From: Lepeophtheirus salmonis
Taxonomy: Eukaryota; Arthropoda; Copepoda; Siphonostomatoida; Caligidae
Direction: 5' to 3'
Length of the DNA stretch: 64,000 bases
Assembly (NCBI RefSeq): GCF_016086655.4
Contig: NC_052132.2
Coordinates: 4,776,805-4,840,804, forward strand
Of the stretch, positions 49,401-58,559 are shown in pieces (positions within the stretch are counted from its first letter, which is position 1; every line of letters starts with the position of its first letter). Below the pieces are notes generated by a model. That model made no database searches. It was not told the DNA's origin and saw nothing but the letters and a program-made list of their open reading frames with translations. Both the position numbers and the translations under genes were made by a program.

Positions 49401-51776
49401 TATTGTGCTGAAGCACGAAAGAAGATATAATGAATAAACTTGATCAAATGTCTGAAACTTTTTTCGACGATGATAATGTTTCATTTTTATTTGAATTGAA
49501 GAGAAAGTTAGATTTGAATTGTGTTTCAAAATGAATTTAGGTTAATTGGGAGGAAAATGAAGCTCAATTTTTATTCATAACTAAAAACTATGCAGGTCTA
49601 ATAAAATTTAGTTTTCTATTGAAAGTAGTAATTTATGTATTGTTTTATATAATAATATTAAAAATGCAATTATAAAAAAAAATCTTTTTTATACAATAAC
49701 TATCAAAAAGAACCAACAAGAAATTTTAACAATATATTTTAGCTTTTAAAACTCTATTATAAAAGAATAAAAAATAATCATCACTATATTAAAAACAAAT
49801 TTTCTTAATTGGTTAGGTTTTGCAGGTTAAAATCAAATAATTAGAAACTTAGCAGACGATGTAAATAGTAGGTTTATAGCTAAATTAATATCCCGTTGTT
49901 CCTATTGTTTATTATAGGTGTCCAGATTTCATAGTAGTTTGATTCTGAATTGATATATAACTTTTTGGAAATATTGATGAAGCAAAGTAAGTTTCTTAAT
50001 AATAGGAAGTTTTTATAGCAAGCAATTAAATTGAACAGTCACAGTGTTCATTATTTTAGAAGAAGATGTTGGAAACACTAAATCTGAAAAGTAATAATGA
50101 TCTTAATACAATACTTCAAATTAAGGAGCTCACAAATAACAATGATAACCTTCAGCATTCGACTTTTGGTTTTTTCTTAAAAACTTTAATTCTATACTAT
50201 TTGAAAAAGTTGGAATGTCGAATTTATATCATTAGGAGATTATCAATCAAGACGTTCCAACTCATAAAATATATTGATATGAGGCTTATGCCGAGTCAAT
50301 GATGGGATCAATAGTACAGGAAACGACGAAAGGAGTTGCCATATGAACGTTGCGTTTTCAAAGGTTTTGGAGTATTGGCCAAAGGATGAAAGTAAGGTTT
50401 GGACTGAATGGGGTAAGGAAAATGACTCAGAGGAGGAGTCATTGACAGCTTATTTCATTTGTAGTGCACGAAACCATCCCGCCGGCACCCATAGAATATG
50501 ATATATCTCCGTAATCTTATGCTGATAACTCTTCCTCGAAAATATCAACGTGTTTGATCATTTATAAAGATATCGTAGATATAATCATATATGTTGACGT
50601 TGTAATATGTAAATTAGGAAAAATCGTGTACTAATGTATTCCTCTACATATATTATTATATCCCTCCTTGATTAATTTTAAGGTCAAAAAGGACTATCCA
50701 AATTAATGAGGGATCCGTTTGGTATTTTTCATCTTCCTCTCATTGAAGCCTTTCCCTAAGGAGGGAGATATCCTCTACCACTGTAACTAAGGAAATCACA
50801 TTCTGTCTCGGAGTAAAATTTGACATCCTGATTCCCATATGACGACAATGAAGTAGATACTTAAATGCCTTGTGATTTGAGGAAGAAATAAGGACTCCCG
50901 AAGACTTTCTGCTATTCAGGAACTGATTCCTTTACTTTTTACGAATCACACACAAGTAATTAATTGCATTATTAAAAGTCCTAAGTATCACAAAAGGAAT
51001 AAACAATATCATTTGAATAACTAACTGAAAATGTGAGCTTCAGAGGTTGCGTAGATAGTGATAATTCAAATAGTATAGTAATTCATGTGGTTAAATATGT
51101 TAAAAATAATATGTCAGAGGTCAATTGATTGATTAAACAAAAATTAAGCACATATTTTTTGTTTTTCATACAAACTAAAACTTAATAAAACTCGGAAAAT
51201 TAGATGTAATTTGCTCTTTAGCAAGCTATTTGCCTTTTGGGTAAGAAATTGAAGCGATTGGAAGTTCATTGAGGGAGTGATATCCGAATAGGTTTATCGT
51301 TTCTTCCGTATACTCACTAGAGTCCAAAATTGGATCATACAATGTATATACATGATTTTTGATTACTCTCAGCTGTTATAAAAGTATTATTAACCTGTTG
51401 AACTTATCTAATCAATATAATAACTCGTATTAGAGGATGTTAAATTAGTTAATATCTAATATCATAACCATTAAATGGTTATAAATTGCTCAATTAAAAT
51501 GTATTTTGATTGTGATTTGCATTTTCTAACTTTTATCTAAGGATAATTATAAACCTAGTATCTATATTGAATGAGAAATAATTCGATATATTCCTTCGGA
51601 ATGCGCATGATCCCTGTGAAATCCTGCGCATTAAAGTTCTCTTCCAAATATTGTTTCCTTGCTGTTATCGCGTTTATTTTTGAAAGAGGAACCTTTTCTC
51701 CCATAAAGAAATGGCTACAAATAAATGCTAGAATATATTATAATCTGTGACTCCACATTTCCAATTTCTTCCTTAG
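46449..51776. other. long region with small unassigned ORFs
   Basis: Small frames occur at 47472-47798 (108 codons; a hydrophobic stretch and a Lys/Glu-rich helix), 49209-49430, 50066-50302 (ATG shortly after a TTATTTTAG acceptor-like site) and 50283-50501 (no start in the first part; reads AFSKVLEYWPKDESKVW). None has a recognised domain, and all could be decayed or chance. Two TGCGCA motifs (51602-51608, 51625-51630) resembling NRF1/ewg half-sites lie about 175-200 bp before the F-box gene and may be part of its promoter. Confidence 0.35.
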
Positions 51777-51800
51777 TCGTTAAGTTAGTCTGAAAGAGAA

Positions 51801-53924
51801 ATGCCGGGAATCATTACAAGACTTCTAGAGGAAGGGCTCTACGAAAACATTATTTGTGCTATTCTAGATCATTTGGATGGACCCTCCCTTGAAGCCCTTT
51901 CCTCAGTGTCCAAAGTTTTGAATTCTTTTATACATTGTGTGTATCTACAAAGTTCAACCAAGCAAGCCGAATTAAGGAATGGCTGGATAGATGGGATTTC
52001 ATTATCCAAGTGTTTTGCGGCCTCATCTGGAATAAGTTCAGTCAACGCTGATGTAGAGAGCATTTTATTAGGCCTCATTGATGGAAAGGCTGAGCTTTGG
52101 CAAAGATCTGGAAAAAAGTTTCAGCTTGAGTCTCCCAACAAGAATGAGTACACTTCTTATAATACTTCTGTGACTGCTGTTGATTTAGGACTAAAATATT
52201 TTGTTACTGGGTATTCAAACGGGAGTGTATCACTTTGGGATAGATCCAATGGGAAACTGGTGGGATCTTTAAAAAGTTTTTATAAATCTGAAGTTATTTC
52301 AGTTAATATTTTTAATGATTCTTACATCTTTGTGGCTGTAACGAATGGCTCAGTTCACAAAGCACTTGTTCATAAAAATGGAGATTTAATCTTTGATTCG
52401 AACTTTCATATATTTCTGGGTTTTAAAAATCTTATTAGTGATATATCAGTCTGTGATAAGCTGATTTTAGTTGGAACTACAAGAGCCTTACTCTGGAAGT
52501 CGTCAACGGGAGAAAAAGTTGGCGAATTGATTGGGGGCCATGATAGTAGTGGAAAGATTACCCGCGTCTGTTTAAATAAGAAGTACGCTATCACAGGGTC
52601 CGAAGATCAAACTGCTGTTGTTTGGAGTCTTGAAACAAAGAAAATTCTTCGCATCCTTGTCCATAGTTCTCCTATTCGCTTCCTTGCCTTGAATAACCAA
52701 GTCATTATTACAGGTGATGACTACTCAGATCTTCTGGTATGGGATACTTATCGTGCAATTCATGATGACGATGTACCTCTGAGAGTGAGGAAAGGTTCTA
52801 ATATAGGAGGACTTCTCTTGAGAAATTTAACGGGACACTCAGGATGTATCGTAGATGCATGCCTTACTTCAACTTGTCTCATTACTTCAGACTCTGTTGG
52901 ACTGACAATAGAGAGAGACATAACTCAGTGCCTTGTTGAAGGGCCTAAACTACAAATTGTTCGATGTCCTAAAGGTATCAATGCCATGGCTTGTGATTCA
53001 AATTATATTGTGTGTGGGCTTTTAGATAAGAAAATTGCAGTCTATGATAGATTAACATTGAAACATCTCATGAATTTGTCAGGACATTCGGATCACGTAT
53101 GGCATATTGTGATGAATGATCAATTTATGGTGAGTGGATCTTGGGACTCAACAGTGATTGTATGGCGTAAAAAAAATCCAAGAGAGTGGAACATGCATAC
53201 AAGAATCACGCATCCGCGTATGAGAGAAGTAAGCGGATTATGTTATGTGAAAGACATTGTGTATACGAGTTCACTTTGTGGCTCACTTTTGGCATTCAAA
53301 CTCTGTTATAATGGAAGCTCTGACTTTGTTTTGTGGGGAGAGGCTGAAACAAAATCTCTCGGGTCCATTTATTCTTTGACAACGGATGGAAAATATCTCA
53401 TATCGGGTCATGTATATAATTCAACTACAGTGCAACTATGGGATATGGATATGATACCCATTAGAGCTATAGAGGAAATTAAAGCGACCAACATTGTTTG
53501 GGACATTCATCTATCCTACCCCTTAACACTCGTTTGTCGAGACAACGAAAAACTTGATATCTGTGATCTGGAGAATCGTACTCGCCTCAAGAGGTTAGTT
53601 CACGAATTTAAAGTACTCAACGCTGTGATCAAGGATGGGATCATCATTGCTGGATGTTTACACGGGATATTGGTATTTTGGAGCTTGAGTGATTGTTTAT
53701 TATCAGAGGAGTTCGAAATTCATCATAGCTCAGCCCTTTTTATCCTTAGAGAACATTCTGCTGGTATTCCCAACATTTTTATTGATAATGATACTATAAT
53801 TACGGATGACTATGATGGGGTCGTTTGTATTAGAAAATTAAATTTATATAATAGATTGAAATCAATTTTCAACATAAAAAAAGAGGCCATTGGGCATGAA
53901 AAGAATGAAGCTAAGGCCGTTTAG
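51801..53924 (+). CDS. F-box/WD40-repeat protein
   Basis: 707 codons, one uninterrupted exon. The first 45 residues (LLEEGLYENIICAILDHLDG followed by LEALSSVSKVLNSF) have the two-helix F-box shape that would bind Skp1 in an SCF ubiquitin ligase. From about residue 85 onward there are repeated WD40 strands, with WD-type ends at about 100 (AELW), 146 (VSLWD), 231 (ALLWK), 275 (AVVWS), 314 (LLVWD), 415 (IAVYD) and 455 (VIVWR), then VQLWD and LVFWS further on: 8-10 blades in all. Two repeats carry the GSEDQT and GSWDST turns. The role is presumably substrate recognition; the substrate is unknown. An in-frame TAG 12 codons or fewer upstream supports this ATG. A pyrimidine-rich TTTCTTCCTTAG ending at 51776 could be a 3' splice site 24 nt before the ATG. 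Divergent from FBXW7 and FBXW11, so no symbol is given. Convergent with SF3A1. Confidence 0.85.
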   Translation: MPGIITRLLEEGLYENIICAILDHLDGPSLEALSSVSKVLNSFIHCVYLQSSTKQAELRNGWIDGISLSKCFAASSGISSVNADVESILLGLIDGKAELWQRSGKKFQLESPNKNEYTSYNTSVTAVDLGLKYFVTGYSNGSVSLWDRSNGKLVGSLKSFYKSEVISVNIFNDSYIFVAVTNGSVHKALVHKNGDLIFDSNFHIFLGFKNLISDISVCDKLILVGTTRALLWKSSTGEKVGELIGGHDSSGKITRVCLNKKYAITGSEDQTAVVWSLETKKILRILVHSSPIRFLALNNQVIITGDDYSDLLVWDTYRAIHDDDVPLRVRKGSNIGGLLLRNLTGHSGCIVDACLTSTCLITSDSVGLTIERDITQCLVEGPKLQIVRCPKGINAMACDSNYIVCGLLDKKIAVYDRLTLKHLMNLSGHSDHVWHIVMNDQFMVSGSWDSTVIVWRKKNPREWNMHTRITHPRMREVSGLCYVKDIVYTSSLCGSLLAFKLCYNGSSDFVLWGEAETKSLGSIYSLTTDGKYLISGHVYNSTTVQLWDMDMIPIRAIEEIKATNIVWDIHLSYPLTLVCRDNEKLDICDLENRTRLKRLVHEFKVLNAVIKDGIIIAGCLHGILVFWSLSDCLLSEEFEIHHSSALFILREHSAGIPNIFIDNDTIITDDYDGVVCIRKLNLYNRLKSIFNIKKEAIGHEKNEAKAV

Positions 53925-54279
53925 CCATATCAACATAGTCGTTTTAAATATCAGTACAATTTTCAATCCATTTTTTTTTAGTATAAGAAGTATACTTTCA
54001 TTTACATGTTCATATTGTGTTATTAGTTTGTTTGACTCATGAGTCATGATTTGTGACACCATTCTAATTTTTATACCATTATATCTTTACATAGATTGAA
54101 TTCTACTATTTTTCGTTATATAGAGAAACGTTATTTGTTAATTTATAAATCTTATAAATTGTTAAAAAAAATATTAAAAAAGCTAACAACTACGAATTTA
54201 ATAATTAATTATGTTATTATTGTTACTATTTTAAAGTAAATTATTTACAATGCATCAAGATCATGTTGTGTTGAGACAT
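53925..54279. other. convergent 3' ends of F-box and SF3A1 genes
   Basis: 355 bp between the two stop codons, AT-rich. An ATTAAA on the minus strand (plus-strand TTTAAT at about 54197-54202) is a possible SF3A1 polyadenylation signal. None is obvious for the F-box gene. Confidence 0.35.
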
Positions 54280-56532
54280 TTACTTCTTGCGACCTCCTCT
54301 TTCCTTTACTTGGAGATTGATAATTGAGGCTGGGGACAAGTTATAAAAGCCAAGTGTATTTGAATCCTTGAAGAAAGTATTACCCATTTGTAATTTTTGT
54401 TTTCCTGTAGGCATTCCAATCCTTTCAGATAGTTGAGCCTTCAATACAGCCACCGTATCAGATAGAGAATGTGTAACAGATAATTTTTGCCCCGACAACT
54501 GCCATTCCGGTTTATCAGGCATATTAGGAATATTGATCCTAAAAGTAATTGGGCCTTTAAATCTTGCTATCCAATCTACTTCCGGTATGAAGTTATCTTC
54601 TTTAGCCTTTTTAGCCAGAGGTTCCTCGGAATCCATCACATCCGGGGGTAGAGGAGGTTCTCTTCCCATTGGCATAGGATGGCTAAATAATGTTTGTTGG
54701 CCTGTAGGAGCTTGTGGAGGCATATAAAATGGTTGTGGAGCCACCATTACAGAAGAGGCCATCATACCAACCATTTGGGGAGGCTGTACTGGAGCCGGAA
54801 CAATTCCATGTGGGGGAATATTATAAGATGGAGGCATAATGGATGGAACATTAGGCTGAGACATCGACGCAGATGGAGGTGGTACAGGTTTTGAGGATAT
54901 AGTTGTAGTACCTGGAGGCAGTTGAACAGTTTTACTATCTTTCTTAACATCTGGAATAAGACCCTTGTTTCTGTGTATTTGCTCAATCTGTTCATTAATG
55001 GTAAAGTTTGCTCTAGCGGCTCTAGAAGCTGCTTCTGCAGAAGATGAATGACCATCCCATGTTACTTTTTCATCTCCAGGGCGTTTGTCTTCTTCTTCGC
55101 CAATTTTCTTACCAATAGCAGTCTCTTGGGAAGCCTCTTCTCCAACACCAAAAATATCTGTTCTTCGTTCTGCCAAATGTTTTAAGCTATTCTCAATAGA
55201 TTGACCGGGTGCAAAAACTTGTTCCTCAGAGGCCTTTGCAGATAATTGCTTGTCTCTTTCTTCAACCCATCTGGGATCTAACAAACCAATTCTCATGTGC
55301 TCCTGAACTTTTGAAGCATGAATTCTTTCACCAGTAATAGGAGAAACAAGATAATCATCGGCATCGCTCTTTTTCTTGGCTGCTTGGGCTTGTTTAGGAT
55401 CATATTTTCGCACTTCCACGTTTCCAGGTGTTGGAAGAGATGGTGGAGGTTGACGAACTGCCGGTGCCGCATCAACTTGAATCATAGGTTTACCAATTCC
55501 AGCTGGAGCAGCACTCATAATGCCATCTTCCTCCTCATCATCTGATGAAGAATCTTCTTCCATATCTTGAACCTGGGTATTAGCTCCTTCTCTACTTGAT
55601 TTATCCTCTCCAACAGTGGCACTCGATTTACCTGATTCCACTCGACGTTGCATCAATACTCGAGCTCCAACCTCAGTTATATTTGTCGGAGGAGGAAAGT
55701 TTCCAGACTCCCAAGACTGATAATCAACAGTTTCAACTACGACAAAATTGTGCCAATCCACCTGGGCATATGAAACTCTTTCACGCTCAGCCTCCTCTTC
55801 TTCACGTCTTTTTTTTGCCTCAACATGTCTGATCCATGCAACACGATCCCTTATTTGTTCTCTTACTTTTTTTTCACTACAAGCCTCCTCTCTCAATTTA
55901 CGAATTAAATCCTTTGGAGGAATAAGAACTTTGGTGTATTGTTCCAAGAGTTTGGTGAAATATTGAAATAAAGAGTGTTGAGGACGTAAGAAATCGAATT
56001 GATAATTTCTTTGCTCTCGATTCATCAAATTTGTTAAGAACTGTCTTCCATTTCTGGCAACAAATTGAGCAGTTAATTTAACAACGTCCAAGTCAAATGC
56101 AGAGATAGATGGAGGATCAGCAATAAATTCGTATTCATTAGGCGCTTCTTTAGGAACATATTCAACGACTTCTTTACTTTTAATAGCTTGGTTAAGAATA
56201 TCCTGTTGTCGTTGTTTCACTGCAGCATCAGGGGCTGGAGGTGCACTTTTAACCGTTGTTGGAGCAGATGTCTGATTTTCTGTTGTAGTAGATTTTTTAG
56301 CTTCTTCTTCACTGCTTCGAATATCATTTACTTTATATTGATAATATGCATTGTAAGGATCCCCGGAATTAAGAAAGTTAAACTTTGGGTTATTTATTTC
56401 ATTTTGCTTGATTTTTTGTTCAAACTCGGGTCCATTCCTTGCGACAAAAGAAGCAGTTTTATCCACAATGTTACGAACTTCAGGTGGAGGATATATAATT
56501 CCAACACCATTGTTATCATCGGTAGGGGGCAT
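54280..56532 (-). CDS. SF3A1: splicing factor 3A subunit 1 (SF3a120)
   Basis: 750 codons, intact, close to the roughly 790 residues of vertebrate SF3A1. It is a subunit of SF3a in the U2 snRNP and acts in pre-spliceosome assembly in the nucleus. SURP1 is at about residues 22-68 (GIIYPPPEVRNIVDKTASFV, then ARNGPEFE and NPKFNFL). SURP2 is at about 148-200 (FVARNGRQF, FDFLRP). The PRP21-type middle region follows, with a Glu/Arg-rich helix (KKRREEEEAERERVSYAQVD) and an acidic SSSDDEEED stretch. A DPRWVEERD block and a Pro-rich segment come next. A C-terminal ubiquitin-like domain (about 660-740) ends ERGGRKK, the tail known in the human protein to contact U1 stem-loop 4. The ATG is 8 nt after a strong 3' splice site, so coding is in one exon and the leader is spliced. 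The lack of introns in 2.25 kb is notable but the frame is clean. Confidence 0.96.
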   Translation of the reverse strand: MPPTDDNNGVGIIYPPPEVRNIVDKTASFVARNGPEFEQKIKQNEINNPKFNFLNSGDPYNAYYQYKVNDIRSSEEEAKKSTTTENQTSAPTTVKSAPPAPDAAVKQRQQDILNQAIKSKEVVEYVPKEAPNEYEFIADPPSISAFDLDVVKLTAQFVARNGRQFLTNLMNREQRNYQFDFLRPQHSLFQYFTKLLEQYTKVLIPPKDLIRKLREEACSEKKVREQIRDRVAWIRHVEAKKRREEEEAERERVSYAQVDWHNFVVVETVDYQSWESGNFPPPTNITEVGARVLMQRRVESGKSSATVGEDKSSREGANTQVQDMEEDSSSDDEEEDGIMSAAPAGIGKPMIQVDAAPAVRQPPPSLPTPGNVEVRKYDPKQAQAAKKKSDADDYLVSPITGERIHASKVQEHMRIGLLDPRWVEERDKQLSAKASEEQVFAPGQSIENSLKHLAERRTDIFGVGEEASQETAIGKKIGEEEDKRPGDEKVTWDGHSSSAEAASRAARANFTINEQIEQIHRNKGLIPDVKKDSKTVQLPPGTTTISSKPVPPPSASMSQPNVPSIMPPSYNIPPHGIVPAPVQPPQMVGMMASSVMVAPQPFYMPPQAPTGQQTLFSHPMPMGREPPLPPDVMDSEEPLAKKAKEDNFIPEVDWIARFKGPITFRINIPNMPDKPEWQLSGQKLSVTHSLSDTVAVLKAQLSERIGMPTGKQKLQMGNTFFKDSNTLGFYNLSPASIINLQVKERGGRKK

Positions 56533-56540
56533 TATTATGT

Positions 56541-56566
56541 CTGAAAGAAAAATAAAAGAGAGAAAA
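56541..56566 (-). promoter_or_regulatory. 3' splice site before SF3A1 start
   Basis: On the minus strand TTTTCTCTCTTTTATTTTTC leads into TTTCAG, followed by the 8-nt leader ACATAATA and the ATG. The pyrimidine tract is strong. It would accept either an upstream 5' UTR exon or a trans-spliced leader. Confidence 0.7.
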
Positions 56567-56921
56567 TTTCAGGGTAACAGTTTAAATTTAAAAATTTAAG
56601 TCATAACTTTAATACAATCATTTTATATGTCACTGACATTATGTGTATGTTTATAAGATAATAAAAATTAAGGAGCATTCTGATCAAAAAAAAAAAAAAA
56701 TAGGGGAAAAAATAGAAAAACTTGAGATGTGTTGAATATATGAGCAAATGTAGGCAATCATTATTAATTAAGGCTCTATTTCAGTCAACAAGTTTATGTT
56801 TCGTGATTATTACGCTAAAACTCATCTTGGCTTGTGTTCATTTATAGAAAGAGAAATGTATTAAAACTCAGGTTCAAATGAAATAAATACAATACAATAA
56901 ATTATAAATAGTAGGTATATA
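56567..56921. other. MSL1-SF3A1 intergenic spacer
   Basis: Between the MSL1 stop and the SF3A1 splice site. AT-rich, with an A15 run at 56686-56700. No clear minus-strand AATAAA is visible; an ATTAAA equivalent (plus TTTAAT near 56610) is the best candidate. No obvious promoter is seen. Confidence 0.35.
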
Positions 56922-57677
56922 TCACGTCCACTTAAGGGAAAATGGCATTTTTGGTAATAGAGGTAAGGGTGCTCCAAAAACACTTATGGGGAGGTAATCA
57001 GCTACACAAATATGAGTAAGAGAGTCAACATTGGGTTCAACAGAATGAATCACATCTTCTTTTGCTACATTGCGTGCTTTGAGTCTTTCAGTTTGTCTGA
57101 GTGCACGAAGTCTTTGAAGATCCCACTTCTTTCGCTTAATTTCATCCACCTCAAACTTGTAATGTCTTTTGAGTATGGTGTTGTCTTCGAGATTCTCAAT
57201 CCTCTCCTTGGAAGAGGGTCCTTTGGAAACACTTTCGGGGATAACTCGCCAATCCGGCAACTGACAATTCTCTGTGATTTTTTGTAGTTCGATCCTGTCC
57301 ATACGAACAAATTCCTCCCCACGACTCGTGTAGTAGGGCTCGTTGGTCCTAAGGTATGCGGTGGGCGGCGGCGAAGTAGTCTTTGCCACCGGAGAAGAAG
57401 TCGTCTGTTTCGAAGTCGGGTTCTCCAGGTCCAGGAAGGAGTTGAGGCAAGGCTCTTTGCTGCCTTTACGCCTATTCTCCATGGAACAGAGGCGCTGTCG
57501 TAAGAGATCCTCATTTTCCTTTTGCAGATCAAGGAGCTTCTGATTCCGATCTTTGATGCGGATGCTTGAGGCACGGATTGTCTCCAGTTGAGACAAAAAC
57601 ATGTTTTTAAGCCACTGTTTATCCTTTGGGGGCCAATCTTCCGCCTTTAAGAAAGTCTCCGGATCACCGGAGCTCAT
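56922..57677 (-). CDS. MSL1: MSL1 homologue (PEHE-domain scaffold of the MSL complex)
   Basis: 251 codons, single exon. The start is supported by an in-frame TAG six codons upstream. Residues about 28-70 form a coiled coil (FLSQLETIRASSIRIKDRNQ, then LLDLQKENEDLLRQRLCSME), the MSL2-binding and dimerising segment in known MSL1 proteins. Residues 71-120 are a low-complexity Ser/Thr/Pro linker. A PEHE domain follows at about 140-237 (LPDWRV, then KRHYKFEVDEIKRKKWDLQR, LRALRQTERLKAR), with a terminal YLPISVFGAPLPLLP block. This contacts the acetyltransferase MOF and MSL3 in flies and mammals. KANSL1 also has PEHE, but the coiled coil plus the FG.PLP tail fit MSL1. It is much shorter than fly (about 1040) or human (about 610) MSL1 and appears to be a minimal version. 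Nuclear; histone H4K16 acetylation. It lies upstream of SF3A1 on the same strand. Confidence 0.85.
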   Translation of the reverse strand: MSSGDPETFLKAEDWPPKDKQWLKNMFLSQLETIRASSIRIKDRNQKLLDLQKENEDLLRQRLCSMENRRKGSKEPCLNSFLDLENPTSKQTTSSPVAKTTSPPPTAYLRTNEPYYTSRGEEFVRMDRIELQKITENCQLPDWRVIPESVSKGPSSKERIENLEDNTILKRHYKFEVDEIKRKKWDLQRLRALRQTERLKARNVAKEDVIHSVEPNVDSLTHICVADYLPISVFGAPLPLLPKMPFSLKWT

Positions 57678-57814
57678 TTCAACATCTATAATCTAGGATG
57701 GGTATCTGCTCTTTCTTTCCTTCCCAACACACGTCCGGACAGCTCCCTCCCTATCCGACTCCAAATCAAAATGTCCCATAAAAACAACATGACTCTTGTT
57801 CCAAACAATTTATA

Positions 57815-57943
57815 TGACGTCACTCTCCTTCTCATCCAATTAAAACAGTATCTTCACGTTGACGTCACTGATAGGCAGGCACGCTCTGAGGAGAATACTT
57901 GTGACGTAGATCATTTAATGTTATAACATGGACACTCACGTCA
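57815..57943. promoter_or_regulatory. cluster of four CRE-like sites upstream of MSL1
   Basis: Two perfect TGACGTCA palindromes (57815-57822 and 57860-57867) plus TGACGTAG (57902-57909) and TCACGTCA (57936-57943) fall within 129 bp, 138-266 bp before the MSL1 start. A CCAAT pentamer lies at about 57836. CREB/ATF-type bZIP factors bind TGACGTCA. The position suggests the MSL1 promoter. Confidence 0.6.
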
Positions 57944-58559
57944 GTAGTTGAAAAATTAGGTTATAGAAAAGATGAAAGTCTTTTTATTGTATAATTCTAA
58001 ACATTATCATTTTCAATTATGCTACAATTTCCTTGTTGATGGCAAATGGTGATAAATCATGTCATTTTATCTTCATTACTAATAAACAAATGCATACACA
58101 TTTTATTCGCTTTCCGGCACTCCTTTATGTTTTCGCGCCTAAATGTTTGAAACACCCCAAAAACATATTTATTTAACATTTAATGTAATCGTATTATTTT
58201 CTATATTTTATTTATGTAGGTAATAAGTTATTTTATTATTATAGATTGACCATTTTACGAAAATAATATATTTAGTTTTTCAAGAACCTCTTTCAAAAAA
58301 AAAAAAATACATGAATGAACTTGTATAAATTGTGGTGAACGCCTGAAGATATTTTTATAATATAATATAATGTACAATATTAGGGTGGCAATATTTTGAT
58401 ATCTAAAAAAAAGGGGACACATTGTCTTTGTCTATTTAATGGGGGTTGGCCTTAATATTTTAAAATTAACATATTTATTCCCTTATTGATCAGTGATAAA
58501 AATATACAAATGACATCATGATATAAATAAGAGACTTCCCGAACCTACAATTCATTCTT
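57944..58559. other. intergenic, no gene seen
   Basis: AT-rich, with an A13 run near 58297. Nothing supportable. Confidence 0.5.

Noticed and set aside
54533..56599. Many plus-strand open frames across SF3A1
   Set aside because: Antisense shadows of a confidently identified gene; none has a domain or independent start context.
57012..57574. Open frames overlapping MSL1, including a 169-codon same-strand frame
   Set aside because: The frame at 56922-57677 has the coiled coil and PEHE domain; the others are out-of-frame readings.
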